The position numbers and the translations under genes were made by a program. This document shows positions 9,274 to 17,836 of a stretch of DNA of 64,000 nt, piece by piece (within the stretch, counting starts at the first letter, position 1; each line of letters begins with the position of its first letter). The stretch comes from Sphingomonas insulae (lineage in GTDB: Bacteria; Pseudomonadota; Alphaproteobacteria; Sphingomonadales; Sphingomonadaceae). Below the pieces are notes generated by a model. That model was given only the letters and a program-made list of their open reading frames with translations, ran no database searches and was not told where the DNA came from. The stretch spans positions 737,001 through 801,000 of the forward strand of contig NZ_CP048422.1 of NCBI RefSeq assembly GCF_010450875.1, read 5' to 3'.

Positions 9274-10199
9274 AGACGCTCGTCTGGGTCGAACATGACG
9301 GCAGCGCCGTCAAGGATGCCACGCTCGCCGCGGTCACCGCTGCATCGAAGCTGGGCGAAGTCCACCTGCTGGTTGCGGGCCAGGGCGTCGATGCGGTCGC
9401 GCAGGCGGCGGCGAAGATCGCCGGCGTCGGCAAGGTCCATGTCGCCGACGATGCCGCCTATGCGCATGCGCTGGCCGAAAACGTCGCGCCGCTGGTGGTC
9501 GAACTGATGGGGCATCACGATGCCTTCGTCGCGCCGTCGACCACGACCGGCAAGAACGTCGCCCCCCGTGTCGCCGCCCTGCTGGACGTGATGCAGATCA
9601 GCGATATCCTGTCGGTGGAGAGCGAGGACACGTTCACGCGCCCGATCTACGCCGGCAATGCCATCGCGACGGTGCAGACCTCGGACGCCAAGAAGGTCAT
9701 CACCGTTCGCGGCACCGCGTTCGAGAAGGCGGCGACCGACGGCGGTTCGGCGGAGATCGAGGCGGTCGCGTCGAAGGGCGATACCGGCATCTCGACCTTC
9801 GTCAGTGCGGAGATCGCCGAGAATGCCCGTCCCGAACTGACCAGCGCGAAGATCATCGTGTCGGGTGGCCGCGCGCTCGGATCGGGCGAGCAGTTCCACG
9901 CGCTGATCGACCCGCTGGCCGACAAGCTCGGTGCCGGCGTCGGCGCCAGCCGCGCCGCGGTCGATGCCGGCTATGCGCCGAACGACTATCAGGTCGGCCA
10001 GACCGGCAAGATCGTCGCGCCGGAAGTCTATGTGGCGGTCGGCATCTCGGGCGCGATCCAGCATCTCGCCGGCATGAAGGACAGCAAGGTCATCGTTGCG
10101 ATCAACAAGGACGAGGATGCGCCGATCTTCCAGGTCGCGGACATCGGCCTGGTCGGCGACCTGTTCAAGGTCGTGCCGGAACTGACCGAGAAGCTCTGA
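9270..10199 (+). CDS. etfA: Electron transfer flavoprotein, alpha subunit
   Basis: FAD-binding subunit partnering EtfB. The 309-residue protein begins with GTG ([11 protein letters not shown]). Its C-terminal FAD domain shows [12 protein letters not shown] near residue 202, [11 protein letters not shown] near 230, and the [20 protein letters not shown] block typical of EtfA. A strong hairpin follows at 10205-10232. The 3-hydroxyacyl-CoA dehydrogenase at 19.7 kb and the PHA genes at 58 kb belong to the same general acyl-CoA metabolism but are not linked. Confidence 0.96.
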   Translation: MKTLVWVEHDGSAVKDATLAAVTAASKLGEVHLLVAGQGVDAVAQAAAKIAGVGKVHVADDAAYAHALAENVAPLVVELMGHHDAFVAPSTTTGKNVAPRVAALLDVMQISDILSVESEDTFTRPIYAGNAIATVQTSDAKKVITVRGTAFEKAATDGGSAEIEAVASKGDTGISTFVSAEIAENARPELTSAKIIVSGGRALGSGEQFHALIDPLADKLGAGVGASRAAVDAGYAPNDYQVGQTGKIVAPEVYVAVGISGAIQHLAGMKDSKVIVAINKDEDAPIFQVADIGLVGDLFKVVPELTEKL

Positions 10200-10204
10200 C
10201 GGCG

Positions 10205-10232
10205 AACGGCGGGCAGCATACTGCCCGCCGTT
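10205..10232 (+). terminator. Strong hairpin after etfA
   Basis: A perfect 12-bp stem, AACGGCGGGCAG (10205-10216) and CTGCCCGCCGTT (10221-10232), with a CATA tetraloop begins six bases after the etfA stop. There is no long T tract, but its strength and position suggest the end of the etfBA transcript. Confidence 0.65.
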
Positions 10233-10257
10233 ACCGCAGCGACGACCGATGCGGGCG

Positions 10258-10578
10258 TCATCCCCGCGCCGCGGACAGCGTCGATCGATCGGCCCGGGGC
10301 ACCCGCCGCAACCCCTGCCGCGGTGCCAGCATCTCCGGCTCCCGCAGGCCCCATACCAACCCGACCCGCCGCAGCGCGATCAGCACCCACCAGCCGGGAT
10401 CGTGCTGCCCCGGTTCGATAGCCAACCGCGCCGATGCCAGCGTCGAGGCGGTGGTGCAGGGACCGGACGAGAGGGTGGCGATGATCGTCGAACTGGCGCG
10501 GCGGGGATCGTCGGCGTCGCGCGTGGTCGATGTGATGGTCGGCGAAGACGGGTCGGGCGAACGGCTGGAGGGCTTCAC
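10258..10578 (-). CDS. Possible small protein of unknown function
   Basis: A 106-codon frame from a GTG start, lying in the 487-base gap between etfA and the lipoprotein gene. Third positions are mostly G or C, as in neighbouring real genes, and the C-terminal half has an ordered, coding-like composition with [17 protein letters not shown] around residues 61-77. The first 55 residues are Ser/Thr/Pro-rich. No family is recognised. The start is uncertain and no convincing ribosome site is visible. Overlapping frames on both strands look like shadows. I rate this as roughly even odds. Confidence 0.4.
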   Translation of the reverse strand: MKPSSRSPDPSSPTITSTTRDADDPRRASSTIIATLSSGPCTTASTLASARLAIEPGQHDPGWWVLIALRRVGLVWGLREPEMLAPRQGLRRVPRADRSTLSAARG

Positions 10579-10607
10579 GAGACGGCCGACGGCCTGACGC
10601 CGCGCCC

Positions 10608-10642
10608 AAAAAAACGGCCCGATCCCAGCATGATCGGGCCGT
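10608..10642 (-). terminator. Factor-independent terminator closing the minus-strand run
   Basis: A perfect 11-bp stem, ACGGCCCGATC (10614-10624) and GATCGGGCCGT (10632-10642), with a seven-base loop, is followed on the minus strand by a run of seven T (10614-10608). It sits 45 bases after the stop of the small lipoprotein gene, the last gene of the run that starts near 12.7 or 16.4 kb. Confidence 0.85.
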
Positions 10643-10686
10643 CAGTCTACGCCTGGGGAGCTTTCCTGGCGTGTCCGGGGGATGCG

Positions 10687-10932
10687 TTAGCGGGTGTTGC
10701 CTTCTGCAGGGGCTGACGCCGGTTCACCGGCCGCTGCGGCGTCGTTGCCCGGTGCGGTGTCGGTGCGGTTCACGTCGAGGGCATCGCTGTTGCCGAGGCC
10801 CGCGTCGCCCTCTTCATTGAGGGTCAGCGTGTCGGTGGCGACGGTGTTGTTGCCGGCGTCGGTCTTCGGGCCGCAGGCGGCAAGGCCTAGGGTGGCGAGC
10901 GCGAGCGCCGGTGCGAGAGTGATAGTTTTCAT
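10687..10932 (-). CDS. Small lipoprotein of unknown function
   Basis: An 81-residue protein with a lipoprotein signal: [20 protein letters not shown], lipobox LAAC with Cys20 as the acylation site. The mature part is short, acidic and rich in Asn, Thr, Asp and Ala, with no recognisable fold, so it is probably a flexible surface or periplasmic tail. A GGAGG ribosome site precedes the ATG, and its start overlaps the end of the upstream hydrolase gene (ATGA), so it is co-translated with it. A terminator follows. Function unknown. Confidence 0.8.
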   Translation of the reverse strand: MKTITLAPALALATLGLAACGPKTDAGNNTVATDTLTLNEEGDAGLGNSDALDVNRTDTAPGNDAAAAGEPASAPAEGNTR

Positions 10933-11711
10933 TCCGTCCTCCGTGTTGACATTCGTGGGGTGCCGCGGCGCAGGCCGGCGCCGATCAGCGAGAAAAAGGC
11001 GCGACTGGCGGACGAGGTGTCGGCGTCCCATTCGGGATGCCATTGGACGGCGAGCACATCCGCGCCGCAGGGGTGGGCCGACACCGCCTCGACCAGTCCG
11101 TCGTCGGGATCGATGGCTTCGATCGACAGGCCGCCGCCGAGCCGGTCGATGCCCTGCTGATGCACCGAATTGACCCGCACCCGCCGCGCGCCGGTCGCAT
11201 CGGCGAGGCGCCCGCGGGCGCTGAGTTCGACGTCGTGGCCGTGGTGGAAAAGCGATTCGTAATCGTCGTCCCAGGCACCGCGATGATGGCGGCCGGCGTC
11301 GGCGGCGGCGCAGAGCGAGCCCCCGAACAGGACGTTGAGTTCCTGCAATCCCCGGCAGATGCCGAACACCGGCTTGCCCGCCTCGATCAGGCGGCCGGCG
11401 AGTGCCAGCGCCACTTCGTCGCGGTCTTCGTCGAGCGTCTGGCCCGCAGGCAGCGCGCTGCCGCCATAGCGCCGGGGCGCGACGTGACTGCGCGATCCGG
11501 TAAGCAGCAGCCCGTCGAGGATCGCGGCGAGCGTTCCGACATCCGCCGTGTCGGGCATGGCCGGCACCAGCAGCACGGTCGCATCCGCCAGCCGGGTCAG
11601 CGGCGCGACGAAGCGGCTGGCGACCACCTGCACCGGTCGACCTGCGACTTCGTTGCAGCACAGGACGCCGATGACCGGGCGCCGGGCCGGATCCACGGTC
11701 TGCCCCATCAC
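10929..11711 (-). CDS. Class I glutamine-amidotransferase-type gamma-glutamyl hydrolase (peptidase C26, PuuD-like)
   Basis: By family, a cytosolic cysteine hydrolase that cleaves gamma-glutamyl amide bonds, as PuuD does for gamma-glutamyl-GABA. The 260-residue product has the nucleophile elbow GICRGLQELNVLFGG (Cys near residue 119), a histidine-rich stretch RHHRGAW, the SVHQQGI motif near 191, and the catalytic His-Glu pair in HPEWD near 231. Its start overlaps serine acetyltransferase and its stop overlaps the lipoprotein gene. No putrescine or GABA genes are near, so the substrate is open. Sitting in an operon-like run with a cysteine-pathway enzyme and divergent from ergothioneine genes, it could act on a gamma-glutamyl thiol compound; that is inference. 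Confidence 0.85.
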   Translation of the reverse strand: MMGQTVDPARRPVIGVLCCNEVAGRPVQVVASRFVAPLTRLADATVLLVPAMPDTADVGTLAAILDGLLLTGSRSHVAPRRYGGSALPAGQTLDEDRDEVALALAGRLIEAGKPVFGICRGLQELNVLFGGSLCAAADAGRHHRGAWDDDYESLFHHGHDVELSARGRLADATGARRVRVNSVHQQGIDRLGGGLSIEAIDPDDGLVEAVSAHPCGADVLAVQWHPEWDADTSSASRAFFSLIGAGLRRGTPRMSTRRTE

Positions 11712-12676
11712 ACCACCGCCTGCACCAGCGTATCGCGCAGGGCGTGCCCGGCGGAGGGGGCGAGCAGGTCCGCCTCCGGCTGGACCACGACGCCGCCCGG
11801 CGGCACGTCGGCCAGCAGCCAGACGTTGCCGCCGATCGTCGCGCCCGCACCGATGGTGACTCGGCCGAGGATCGTCGCGCCGGCATAGATCACGACGTCG
11901 TCACCGACGATCGGATGGCGTGCGTAGCGTTCGCGCGGGTTTCGCCGTGCCGCACCGAGCGGGCTGCGCGCGCCGAGGGTGACGTGCTGGTACAGGCGCA
12001 CGCCATGGCCGACGATGGCGGTTTCACCGATGACGACGCCGGTGCCGTGATCGATGAAGAACCGTTCGCCGATGGTCGCGCCGGGGTGAATGTCGATGCC
12101 GGTGCGTTCGTTGGCGAGTTCGGAGATCATCCGTGCGACGATCGGCGCGCCAAGGCCGTGCAACTGGTGCGCGATGCGGTGGTGCAGGCTGGCGATCGCG
12201 CCGGGATAGCAGACGAGGATCTCATCGGTGCTGCCGGCGGCGGGATCGCCCAGGAACGCGGCCTCGACATCGCTGTCGACCAGCCGGCGGATGTCGCCCA
12301 GCGTGCCGGCGAACAGGCGGACGATGGTGGCGGCCTGATCGGAGTCGAACGCGGCGCTCGCCTCCGCCTGCCAATAGCCGAGCTCGCGGTCGACCTCGCG
12401 CTCCAGCTCGGTGAAGGCGGCGGCGAGCTTGGCGGCGACGAAGCGGTCCTCGTCGGCGGGGGCGATGCGCTGCAGGCCCAGCCGGCGTGGATACAGCGCC
12501 TCGGCAAGCAGTTCGACGATCCGCTCCACCGCGCCGCGCGAGGGGAACATGGCGGCGGCCCGTCCCCGCGGCTGGCGATCGCGCCACGCCGCGCGGGCGC
12601 TGCCAAGCGCAGTGACGGCCTCGCCCAACGTTGCGCCGGGGCGCGGCGTTTCCGCCGATCGTCGTTGCGTGGTCAT
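11708..12676 (-). CDS. cysE: Serine O-acetyltransferase
   Basis: Makes O-acetylserine from serine and acetyl-CoA, the committed step of cysteine synthesis. The 322-residue protein is of the longer EpsC/SrpH-like form: an alpha-helical N-terminal region (to about residue 185) followed by a left-handed beta-helix of hexapeptide repeats. The substrate region DIHPGATIGERFFIDHGTG (near residue 195) and the downstream GDDVVIYAGATILG and GAGATIGGNVWL repeats are clear. It overlaps the hydrolase gene by four bases. The 87-base upstream gap contains an AT-rich patch that may hold its own promoter. Confidence 0.92.
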   Translation of the reverse strand: MTTQRRSAETPRPGATLGEAVTALGSARAAWRDRQPRGRAAAMFPSRGAVERIVELLAEALYPRRLGLQRIAPADEDRFVAAKLAAAFTELEREVDRELGYWQAEASAAFDSDQAATIVRLFAGTLGDIRRLVDSDVEAAFLGDPAAGSTDEILVCYPGAIASLHHRIAHQLHGLGAPIVARMISELANERTGIDIHPGATIGERFFIDHGTGVVIGETAIVGHGVRLYQHVTLGARSPLGAARRNPRERYARHPIVGDDVVIYAGATILGRVTIGAGATIGGNVWLLADVPPGGVVVQPEADLLAPSAGHALRDTLVQAVV

Positions 12677-12701
12677 GCGACTACCTCCGCCCGCGACGAT
12701 A

Positions 12702-12720
12702 TCCTACTCCGATGATAGGA
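12702..12720. promoter_or_regulatory. Possible control element upstream of cysE
   Basis: TCCTA-N9-TAGGA (12702-12706 and 12716-12720) lies 26 bases before the cysE start, in an AT-rich patch (12700-12745) that contrasts with the GC-rich surroundings. Such patches often hold promoters. The short arms make chance occurrence quite possible. Confidence 0.25.
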
Positions 12721-12763
12721 ATAGAAAGAAAAGCTATCCCGATGCGAAGCCGGGACGAGCCGT

Positions 12764-13993
12764 TCAGGGCTCGACGGGGGCGGTCGCGGGCTTTTCCGGG
12801 TCGGGGAGCGGGGGTATCCTGGCAAGGAGCGCGCCCAGCGCCAAAGCGAGGGCGCCGAGCGCGAGGCAGAACAGCGCGACGCCCCGCCATCCGCCATGGC
12901 TCCAGGCGACGCCGCCGGCCGAGCCGAGGACGCTCGACCCCAGATAATAGAAGAACAGGTAGAACGCCGCCGCCTGTCCGCGATTGCCCTGCGCGCGCCG
13001 CCCCACCCAGGCGCTGGCGATCGAGTGGGCGCCGAAGAAGCCGATCGTCACCAGCGCGATGCCCGCGATCACCAGCGCCAGCGGGCGCGCCGCGGTCGCG
13101 GCGACGCCGCCGATCAGCAGCACGACCGGCAGCCAGAACACGCGCCGTCGCCCGACCCGGCCGGCAAAGGAGCCGAACGCCGCCGAACTCGCCGAACCGA
13201 GGATGTAGAGCAGGAAGACGAGGCCCACCGCAGCCTGGCTGAGACTATAGGGCGGCGCGAGCAGCCGGAAACCGGCGTAATTGTAGATGGTGACGAAGAC
13301 GCCCATCAGCAGGAACGCCTCCGCATACAGAAGCGGCAGGGCCCGGTCGCGGACCAGTGCGGCGATTCCGGCGAGCGGGCCGGCGCCGGCACCGGCGACG
13401 AAGCCGCGCGATGGCGGCGCGAGGCGGCGAAACCCCTCCGCCATCGCCACGCCGGCGAGGCCGACGCTGCCCAATGCCCAGCGCCAGCCGGCGACGTCGG
13501 CGACCAGGCTGGCGACCAGTCGCCCGCCCATGCCGCCGATCGCGCTGCCGGCGATGTAGAGTCCCATCGCCGCACCGACCGAGGCGGCATCGACCTCTTC
13601 GGCGACATAGGCCATCGCGACCGCCGGCACGCCCGCCAGCGCGATGCCGGTGAGCAGGCGCAGCGCCAGCAACGCGGTCCAGCCCGGCACCAGCGCGGCG
13701 GCAAGCGTCAATGCGCCGGCCACGAACATCGCCCACACCATCAACGGGCGGCGGCCGAGCCGGTCGGACAGGATGCCGGCGAACAGGATGCCGATCGCCA
13801 GCGGACCGGTGGCCAGCGACACCGCCAGCGACGCTCCTTCGGCGCTGAGCCCGTAATCGGTCGCGAACAGTGGCAGCAGCGGCTGTACCGAATAGAGCAG
13901 GGAAAAGGTCGAGAAGCCGGCGAACAGCATCGCCAGCGTCAGCCGGCGATAGGCGGGCGTCCCTTGGCGCAGCGGCACTTCAGCGGGCGGCAT
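12764..13993 (-). CDS. MFS transporter, YnfM/YdhP-like group
   Basis: Inner-membrane secondary transporter with twelve predicted membrane segments over 409 residues. The motif-A loop between segments 2 and 3 is GILSDRLGRRPLMVWA (near residue 73), and a second, degenerate copy is FAGRVGRRRVFWLP near 273. By family knowledge it would be a proton-coupled efflux permease for small metabolites or drugs; the substrate is not deducible. Its start overlaps the end of nhaA by 14 bases, indicating co-translation. The C-terminal tail is short and Pro-rich. Confidence 0.88.
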   Translation of the reverse strand: MPPAEVPLRQGTPAYRRLTLAMLFAGFSTFSLLYSVQPLLPLFATDYGLSAEGASLAVSLATGPLAIGILFAGILSDRLGRRPLMVWAMFVAGALTLAAALVPGWTALLALRLLTGIALAGVPAVAMAYVAEEVDAASVGAAMGLYIAGSAIGGMGGRLVASLVADVAGWRWALGSVGLAGVAMAEGFRRLAPPSRGFVAGAGAGPLAGIAALVRDRALPLLYAEAFLLMGVFVTIYNYAGFRLLAPPYSLSQAAVGLVFLLYILGSASSAAFGSFAGRVGRRRVFWLPVVLLIGGVAATAARPLALVIAGIALVTIGFFGAHSIASAWVGRRAQGNRGQAAAFYLFFYYLGSSVLGSAGGVAWSHGGWRGVALFCLALGALALALGALLARIPPLPDPEKPATAPVEP

Positions 13994-15191
13994 GCGGTCT
14001 GCCGCAGGCGACGAGCACCACGATGCCGGCGAGGGCCGAAGCGATCGAGCCGGCGAGGACGCCGATCTTGACCCGTTCGATCAGCGCAGCGTCGGCAAAG
14101 GCGAGGCCGCCGATGAACAGGCTCATGGTAAAGCCGATGCCGGCGACCAGGGTCATTCCGTAGATCTGGGCCCAGCTGACGCCATTGGGCCGCCGGGCGA
14201 TTCCCAGCCGGTCCGCACCCCAGATCGCGGCGAAGATGCCGAGCTGCTTGCCCAGGAACAGGCCGAGCGCGATGCCCAGCACCAGCGGTTCGGCGAGCGT
14301 GGCGATGGTCGCCCCCGCCAGCGACACGCCGGCATTGGCGAAACCGAACAGCGGCACGATCGCAAAGGCGACCCATGGGTGCAGGCGATGTTCCAAGCGA
14401 TGCAGCGGCGAGGTCGCATCGTCCGGCGCGCCCGGAGACGGGCGGATGGGGATGAGCATCGCGGTCAGGACGCCGGCGATCGTCGCGTGGATGCCCGATT
14501 GCAGGACGAACAGCCACAGCGCCGCGCCGACCAGCAGATACGGCCACAGCGCCATCACCTTGCGGCGGTTGAGGACGTAGAGCACGATCAGCGCGAGCGC
14601 CGCACCGGCCAGGCTGAACACCTGGATCGAATCGGTATAGGCGACGGCGATGATCGCGACCGCGCCCATGTCGTCGACGATCGCCACCGTCGTCAGCAGC
14701 AGTTTCAATGCCGAGGGAATGCGGCTGCCGAGCAACGCCAGCACGCCGATCGCAAAGGCGATGTCGGTCGCGGCGGGAATCGCCCAGCCGGGTTGCAGCC
14801 CCGGCTCCGCACCGGCGACGACCAGGAACACCAGCGCCGGTACGGCCATGCCCGCGGCCGCGGCGATGAAGGGCAACCGGCGGCGATCGGCACTGGCAAG
14901 GCGGCCATCGACGAACTCGCGCTTGATCTCCAGCCCGACGAGCAGGAAGAACAGCGCCATCAACCCGTCGTTGATCCACAAATGCACCGTCATCGGGCCA
15001 AGCGCACCGGCGAGCACCGGCCCCGTGCGGTGATGCAGGAACGCTTCGTAAGCGTGTGCGGTGGCCGGCAGGTTGGCGACGATCATCGCGCAGACCGCGG
15101 CGGCGATCAGCACGATACCGCCCGCCGCCTCGCTGTGCAGGAAATCACGCAAGGCGCTGTGCACGCCGCGGCGGGGCAGGCGGATGGTCAT
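13980..15191 (-). CDS. nhaA: Na+/H+ antiporter NhaA
   Basis: Electrogenic inner-membrane antiporter that expels sodium in exchange for protons. The 403-residue product has the NhaA hallmarks: WINDGLMALFFLLVGLEIKRE near residue 73-93, IPAATDIAFAIGVLALLG near 140, and the paired-aspartate helix TTVAIVDDMGAVAIIA near 168 whose two adjacent Asp residues bind the ion. The ATG at 15191 is set by the four-base overlap with the upstream MFS stop; a much longer frame to 15770 lies in the shadow of that gene. It is sandwiched between two MFS genes. Confidence 0.95.
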   Translation of the reverse strand: MTIRLPRRGVHSALRDFLHSEAAGGIVLIAAAVCAMIVANLPATAHAYEAFLHHRTGPVLAGALGPMTVHLWINDGLMALFFLLVGLEIKREFVDGRLASADRRRLPFIAAAAGMAVPALVFLVVAGAEPGLQPGWAIPAATDIAFAIGVLALLGSRIPSALKLLLTTVAIVDDMGAVAIIAVAYTDSIQVFSLAGAALALIVLYVLNRRKVMALWPYLLVGAALWLFVLQSGIHATIAGVLTAMLIPIRPSPGAPDDATSPLHRLEHRLHPWVAFAIVPLFGFANAGVSLAGATIATLAEPLVLGIALGLFLGKQLGIFAAIWGADRLGIARRPNGVSWAQIYGMTLVAGIGFTMSLFIGGLAFADAALIERVKIGVLAGSIASALAGIVVLVACGRPHAAR

Positions 15192-16402
15192 CCGTTGTCG
15201 GGTAACGGTTCGGCCGCCCGTGGCAAGCCGATGCCGCCGCGCTGGACCGCATAGGACACCGCCCAGATCGCGAGGCCACCGAGCGCCAGCCCGCAACCGA
15301 CGATGCCGGTCGAGGTCCAGCCGAAGCCGCCGGCGATGGCGAGGCCGCCGAGCCAGGGGCCGATCGCATTGGCGGTGTTGAACGCCGAATGGTTGAGCGC
15401 GGCCGCCAGGGCCTGCGCATCGCCCGCGACATCCATCAGCCGCGTCTGCAGCACGGTGCCGAGCGCCCCGCCCAGGCCGATGGCGAACACGTCGAGCATC
15501 ATCGTCGCCATGCCGCCCGCGGCGAGCGGATACAGCGCGAGGGCGGCTGCCGACCACAGGAGCAGTGCGCCGGCGGTCGGCATCAGCGCCCGGTCGGCGA
15601 AGCGCGGGACCACCAGATTGCCGATCGTCATGCCGGCGCCGAACACCGCGAGGACGACCGGCACCATCCGTGCCGATACGCCGGTGACGTCCATCAGCGT
15701 CGATGCCAGATAGGTATAGACGGCGAACATTCCGCCGAAGCCGATCGCGCCCGTGCCGAGCGTCAGCCACACCTGCGAGCGCTGCAACGCGCCCAGTTCG
15801 CGCAGCGGGCTGGCGTCGCGGTCGGGCGTGTCGATGGGCGCGAGCAGGGCCACCAGCGTCGCCGTGGCAAGCGCGAGGACGCCGACCAGCGCGAAGACCC
15901 AGCGCCAGCTGGCGACCTGTCCCAGCAGCGTCGCGAAGGGTACGCCGACGATCGTCGCCACGGTCAGGCCCAGCATGACGCGTCCGACCGCCTGCGTCCG
16001 TCGGTCGGCAGGGACCAAAGATGCCGCGACCAGCGATGCGATGCCGAAATAGGCGCCGTGCGGCAGCCCGGCGAGGAAGCGGAACGCCAGCATCCAGCCA
16101 TAGGTCGGCGCCAGCGCGGACAGGGTGTTGCCGATCGCGAACAGCGCCATCAGCCCGATCAGCAGGATGCGCCGCGACAGCCGCGCCGACAGGACCGCGA
16201 TCGTCGGCGCCCCGACGACGACGCCCAGCGCATAGGCGCTGATGATGTGGCCCACCGTCGGCGCGTCGACGCTGAGGCCGCGGGCAAGATCGGGTTCGAG
16301 GCTCATCGCGGCGAATTCGGTCGTACCGATCGCAAACCCGCCAACGGCGAGCGCGAGGTGGACGAGGCCGGGATGGGCCGCGGCGGTCTGTCGTAACGTC
16401 AT
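15188..16402 (-). CDS. MFS transporter, AraJ/arabinose-efflux-like group
   Basis: A 404-residue inner-membrane permease with twelve predicted segments. The N-terminus includes GGFAIGTTEFAAMSLEPDLA, characteristic of the AraJ/YdeA/NepI type exporters, and ALNHSAFNTANAIGPWLGG near residue 345 is another group hallmark. It is the first gene of the minus-strand run and is divergent from egtB across a 180-base intergenic region. Family members export sugars, nucleosides or drugs; the substrate here is unknown. A frame continuing upstream to 17794 is an antisense shadow of egtB and should be ignored. Confidence 0.88.
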   Translation of the reverse strand: MTLRQTAAAHPGLVHLALAVGGFAIGTTEFAAMSLEPDLARGLSVDAPTVGHIISAYALGVVVGAPTIAVLSARLSRRILLIGLMALFAIGNTLSALAPTYGWMLAFRFLAGLPHGAYFGIASLVAASLVPADRRTQAVGRVMLGLTVATIVGVPFATLLGQVASWRWVFALVGVLALATATLVALLAPIDTPDRDASPLRELGALQRSQVWLTLGTGAIGFGGMFAVYTYLASTLMDVTGVSARMVPVVLAVFGAGMTIGNLVVPRFADRALMPTAGALLLWSAAALALYPLAAGGMATMMLDVFAIGLGGALGTVLQTRLMDVAGDAQALAAALNHSAFNTANAIGPWLGGLAIAGGFGWTSTGIVGCGLALGGLAIWAVSYAVQRGGIGLPRAAEPLPDNG

Positions 16403-16423
16403 GGGATCGGCTGTATCCAGCTT

Positions 16424-16439
16424 TTGCTGCGGTGCAACA
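16424..16439. promoter_or_regulatory. TGC-rich site resembling the phasin-promoter repeats
   Basis: TTGCTGCGGTGCAACA at 16424-16439 lies 22 bases upstream of the MFS start and 144 bases upstream of egtB. It matches the site at 59984-59999 in front of the phasin gene (TTGCTGCACTGCACAA) at 12 of 16 positions. It may be a site for the same regulator, but a single degenerate copy is weak evidence. Confidence 0.3.
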
Positions 16440-16582
16440 TGCGGAACGGATCGCGGGGGGCGGGAGTTCCCGCGCCGATCCGCCGCCAGCATTGCCTGTC
16501 GGGCGTCCGGTCTTCGGTGCAACCCTTTGCGTTCTCGTGCGCTTTGCTGGCTTGCGCTAAGCCGCGCGGGGGAGAGTTCGTC

Positions 16583-17836
16583 ATGTTGAAGGTCGCCCCC
16601 AGCTCGCAAAGCCCGCTCGCGCGGCGCTATGCCTCGGTCCGCGCGCTCAGCCTGGCGCTGACGGCGCCATTGTCGGATGCCGACGCGACGGTGCAATCGA
16701 TGCCCGATGCGTCCCCGGCGAAATGGCACCTGGCGCATACCAGCTGGTTCTTCGAAACGTTCGTACTGCGCGATCACGTTCCGGGATATCGGCTGCACGA
16801 CGCGCGCTTCCCCTTCCTGTTCAACAGCTATTACGAGGCGGAGGGGCGGCGCCATGCCCGCGATCGCCGCGGCATGATCACGCGGCCGACGCTGGACGAG
16901 GTGCGTGCCTATCGCGCGCATGTCGATGCGGCGGTGATGGCGCATCTGACCGCATTGCCCGAAGCGGCGCTGGAGCTGGTGGCGCTGGGGTGCCACCACG
17001 AGGAGCAGCACCAGGAGCTGCTGGTCACCGACATCCTCCACCTGTTCGGCGAGAATCCGCTGGAGCCGGCGATCTGGTCGCCCGCGCCCAAGGTGCCGGT
17101 GGGGATGCCCGGCCCGATCGGCTGGATCGAACGCGCCGCCGGGATCGTCCGCGTCGGGCATGACGGCGACGGGTTCGCCTTCGATTGCGAAGGGCCGCGC
17201 CACGATGCGTTGCTGGTCGACCATGCGATCGCCGATCGCACCGTCACCAACGGCGAATGGGCGGCGTTCATCGCCGATGGCGGCTATCGCGATCCGGCGC
17301 ACTGGCTTGCCGACGGCTGGGCGTGGGTGCGGGCGGAGGGCATCGTCGCGCCGATGTATTGGGAAGAGCGCAATGGCGGCTGGACGCGGATGGGGCTGGA
17401 CGGTCGCCGCCCGATCGACCCGGCGGCACCGGTGACGCACGTCAGCTTCTTCGAGGCGGACGCCTATGCCAGCTGGGCCGGTATGCGCCTGCCGACCGAA
17501 TTCGAATGGGAGGCGGCGGCGCAGGCCCATGACGCGAACGGCGGCAACCAGATGGACGCCGCCGGCGCGGTGGAGCCGCGACCGGCCGCCGACGGCCCCG
17601 CCTTTTTCGGCGATGTGTGGGAATGGACCGGCAGCGCCTATCGCCCCTATCCCGGCTTTCGCGCGGTCGAAGGCGCGGTGGGCGAATATAACGGCAAGTT
17701 CATGAGCGGCCAGTTCGTGTTGCGCGGCGGCAGCTGCGCCACGCCGCGCGGCCATGCCCGCGCCAGCTATCGCAATTTCTTCTATCCTCACCAACGCTGG
17801 CAGTTCACCGGCGTCCGCCTCGCCAAGGACATCTGA
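16583..17836 (+). CDS. egtB: Ergothioneine biosynthesis sulfoxide synthase EgtB
   Basis: Non-haem iron enzyme that joins hercynine to cysteine or gamma-glutamylcysteine with oxygen, forming the sulfoxide precursor of ergothioneine. The 417-residue product has an N-terminal DinB-like domain with the iron-ligand histidines in WHLAHTSWFFE (His52) and CHHEEQHQEL (His139, His143), and a C-terminal FGE-sulfatase domain from about 180, ending in FVLRGGSCATPRGHAR and YRNFFYPHQRWQFTGVRL. The ATG at 16583 follows GGGGGAGAG. The stop overlaps the egtD start by one base. Which thiol it uses cannot be settled from sequence; no egtA or egtC is adjacent. Confidence 0.94.
   Translation: MLKVAPSSQSPLARRYASVRALSLALTAPLSDADATVQSMPDASPAKWHLAHTSWFFETFVLRDHVPGYRLHDARFPFLFNSYYEAEGRRHARDRRGMITRPTLDEVRAYRAHVDAAVMAHLTALPEAALELVALGCHHEEQHQELLVTDILHLFGENPLEPAIWSPAPKVPVGMPGPIGWIERAAGIVRVGHDGDGFAFDCEGPRHDALLVDHAIADRTVTNGEWAAFIADGGYRDPAHWLADGWAWVRAEGIVAPMYWEERNGGWTRMGLDGRRPIDPAAPVTHVSFFEADAYASWAGMRLPTEFEWEAAAQAHDANGGNQMDAAGAVEPRPAADGPAFFGDVWEWTGSAYRPYPGFRAVEGAVGEYNGKFMSGQFVLRGGSCATPRGHARASYRNFFYPHQRWQFTGVRLAKDI

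Noticed and set aside
12757..12774. Terminator over the MFS stop (CGAGCC/GGCTCG with the stop in the loop)
   Set aside because: The stem is only six or seven base pairs, there is no T tract, and it is embedded in the end of the gene.
15188..17794. Continuation of the AraJ-like MFS frame far upstream, across egtB
   Set aside because: The added 460 residues are an antisense reading of egtB; the family N-terminus begins at 16402.
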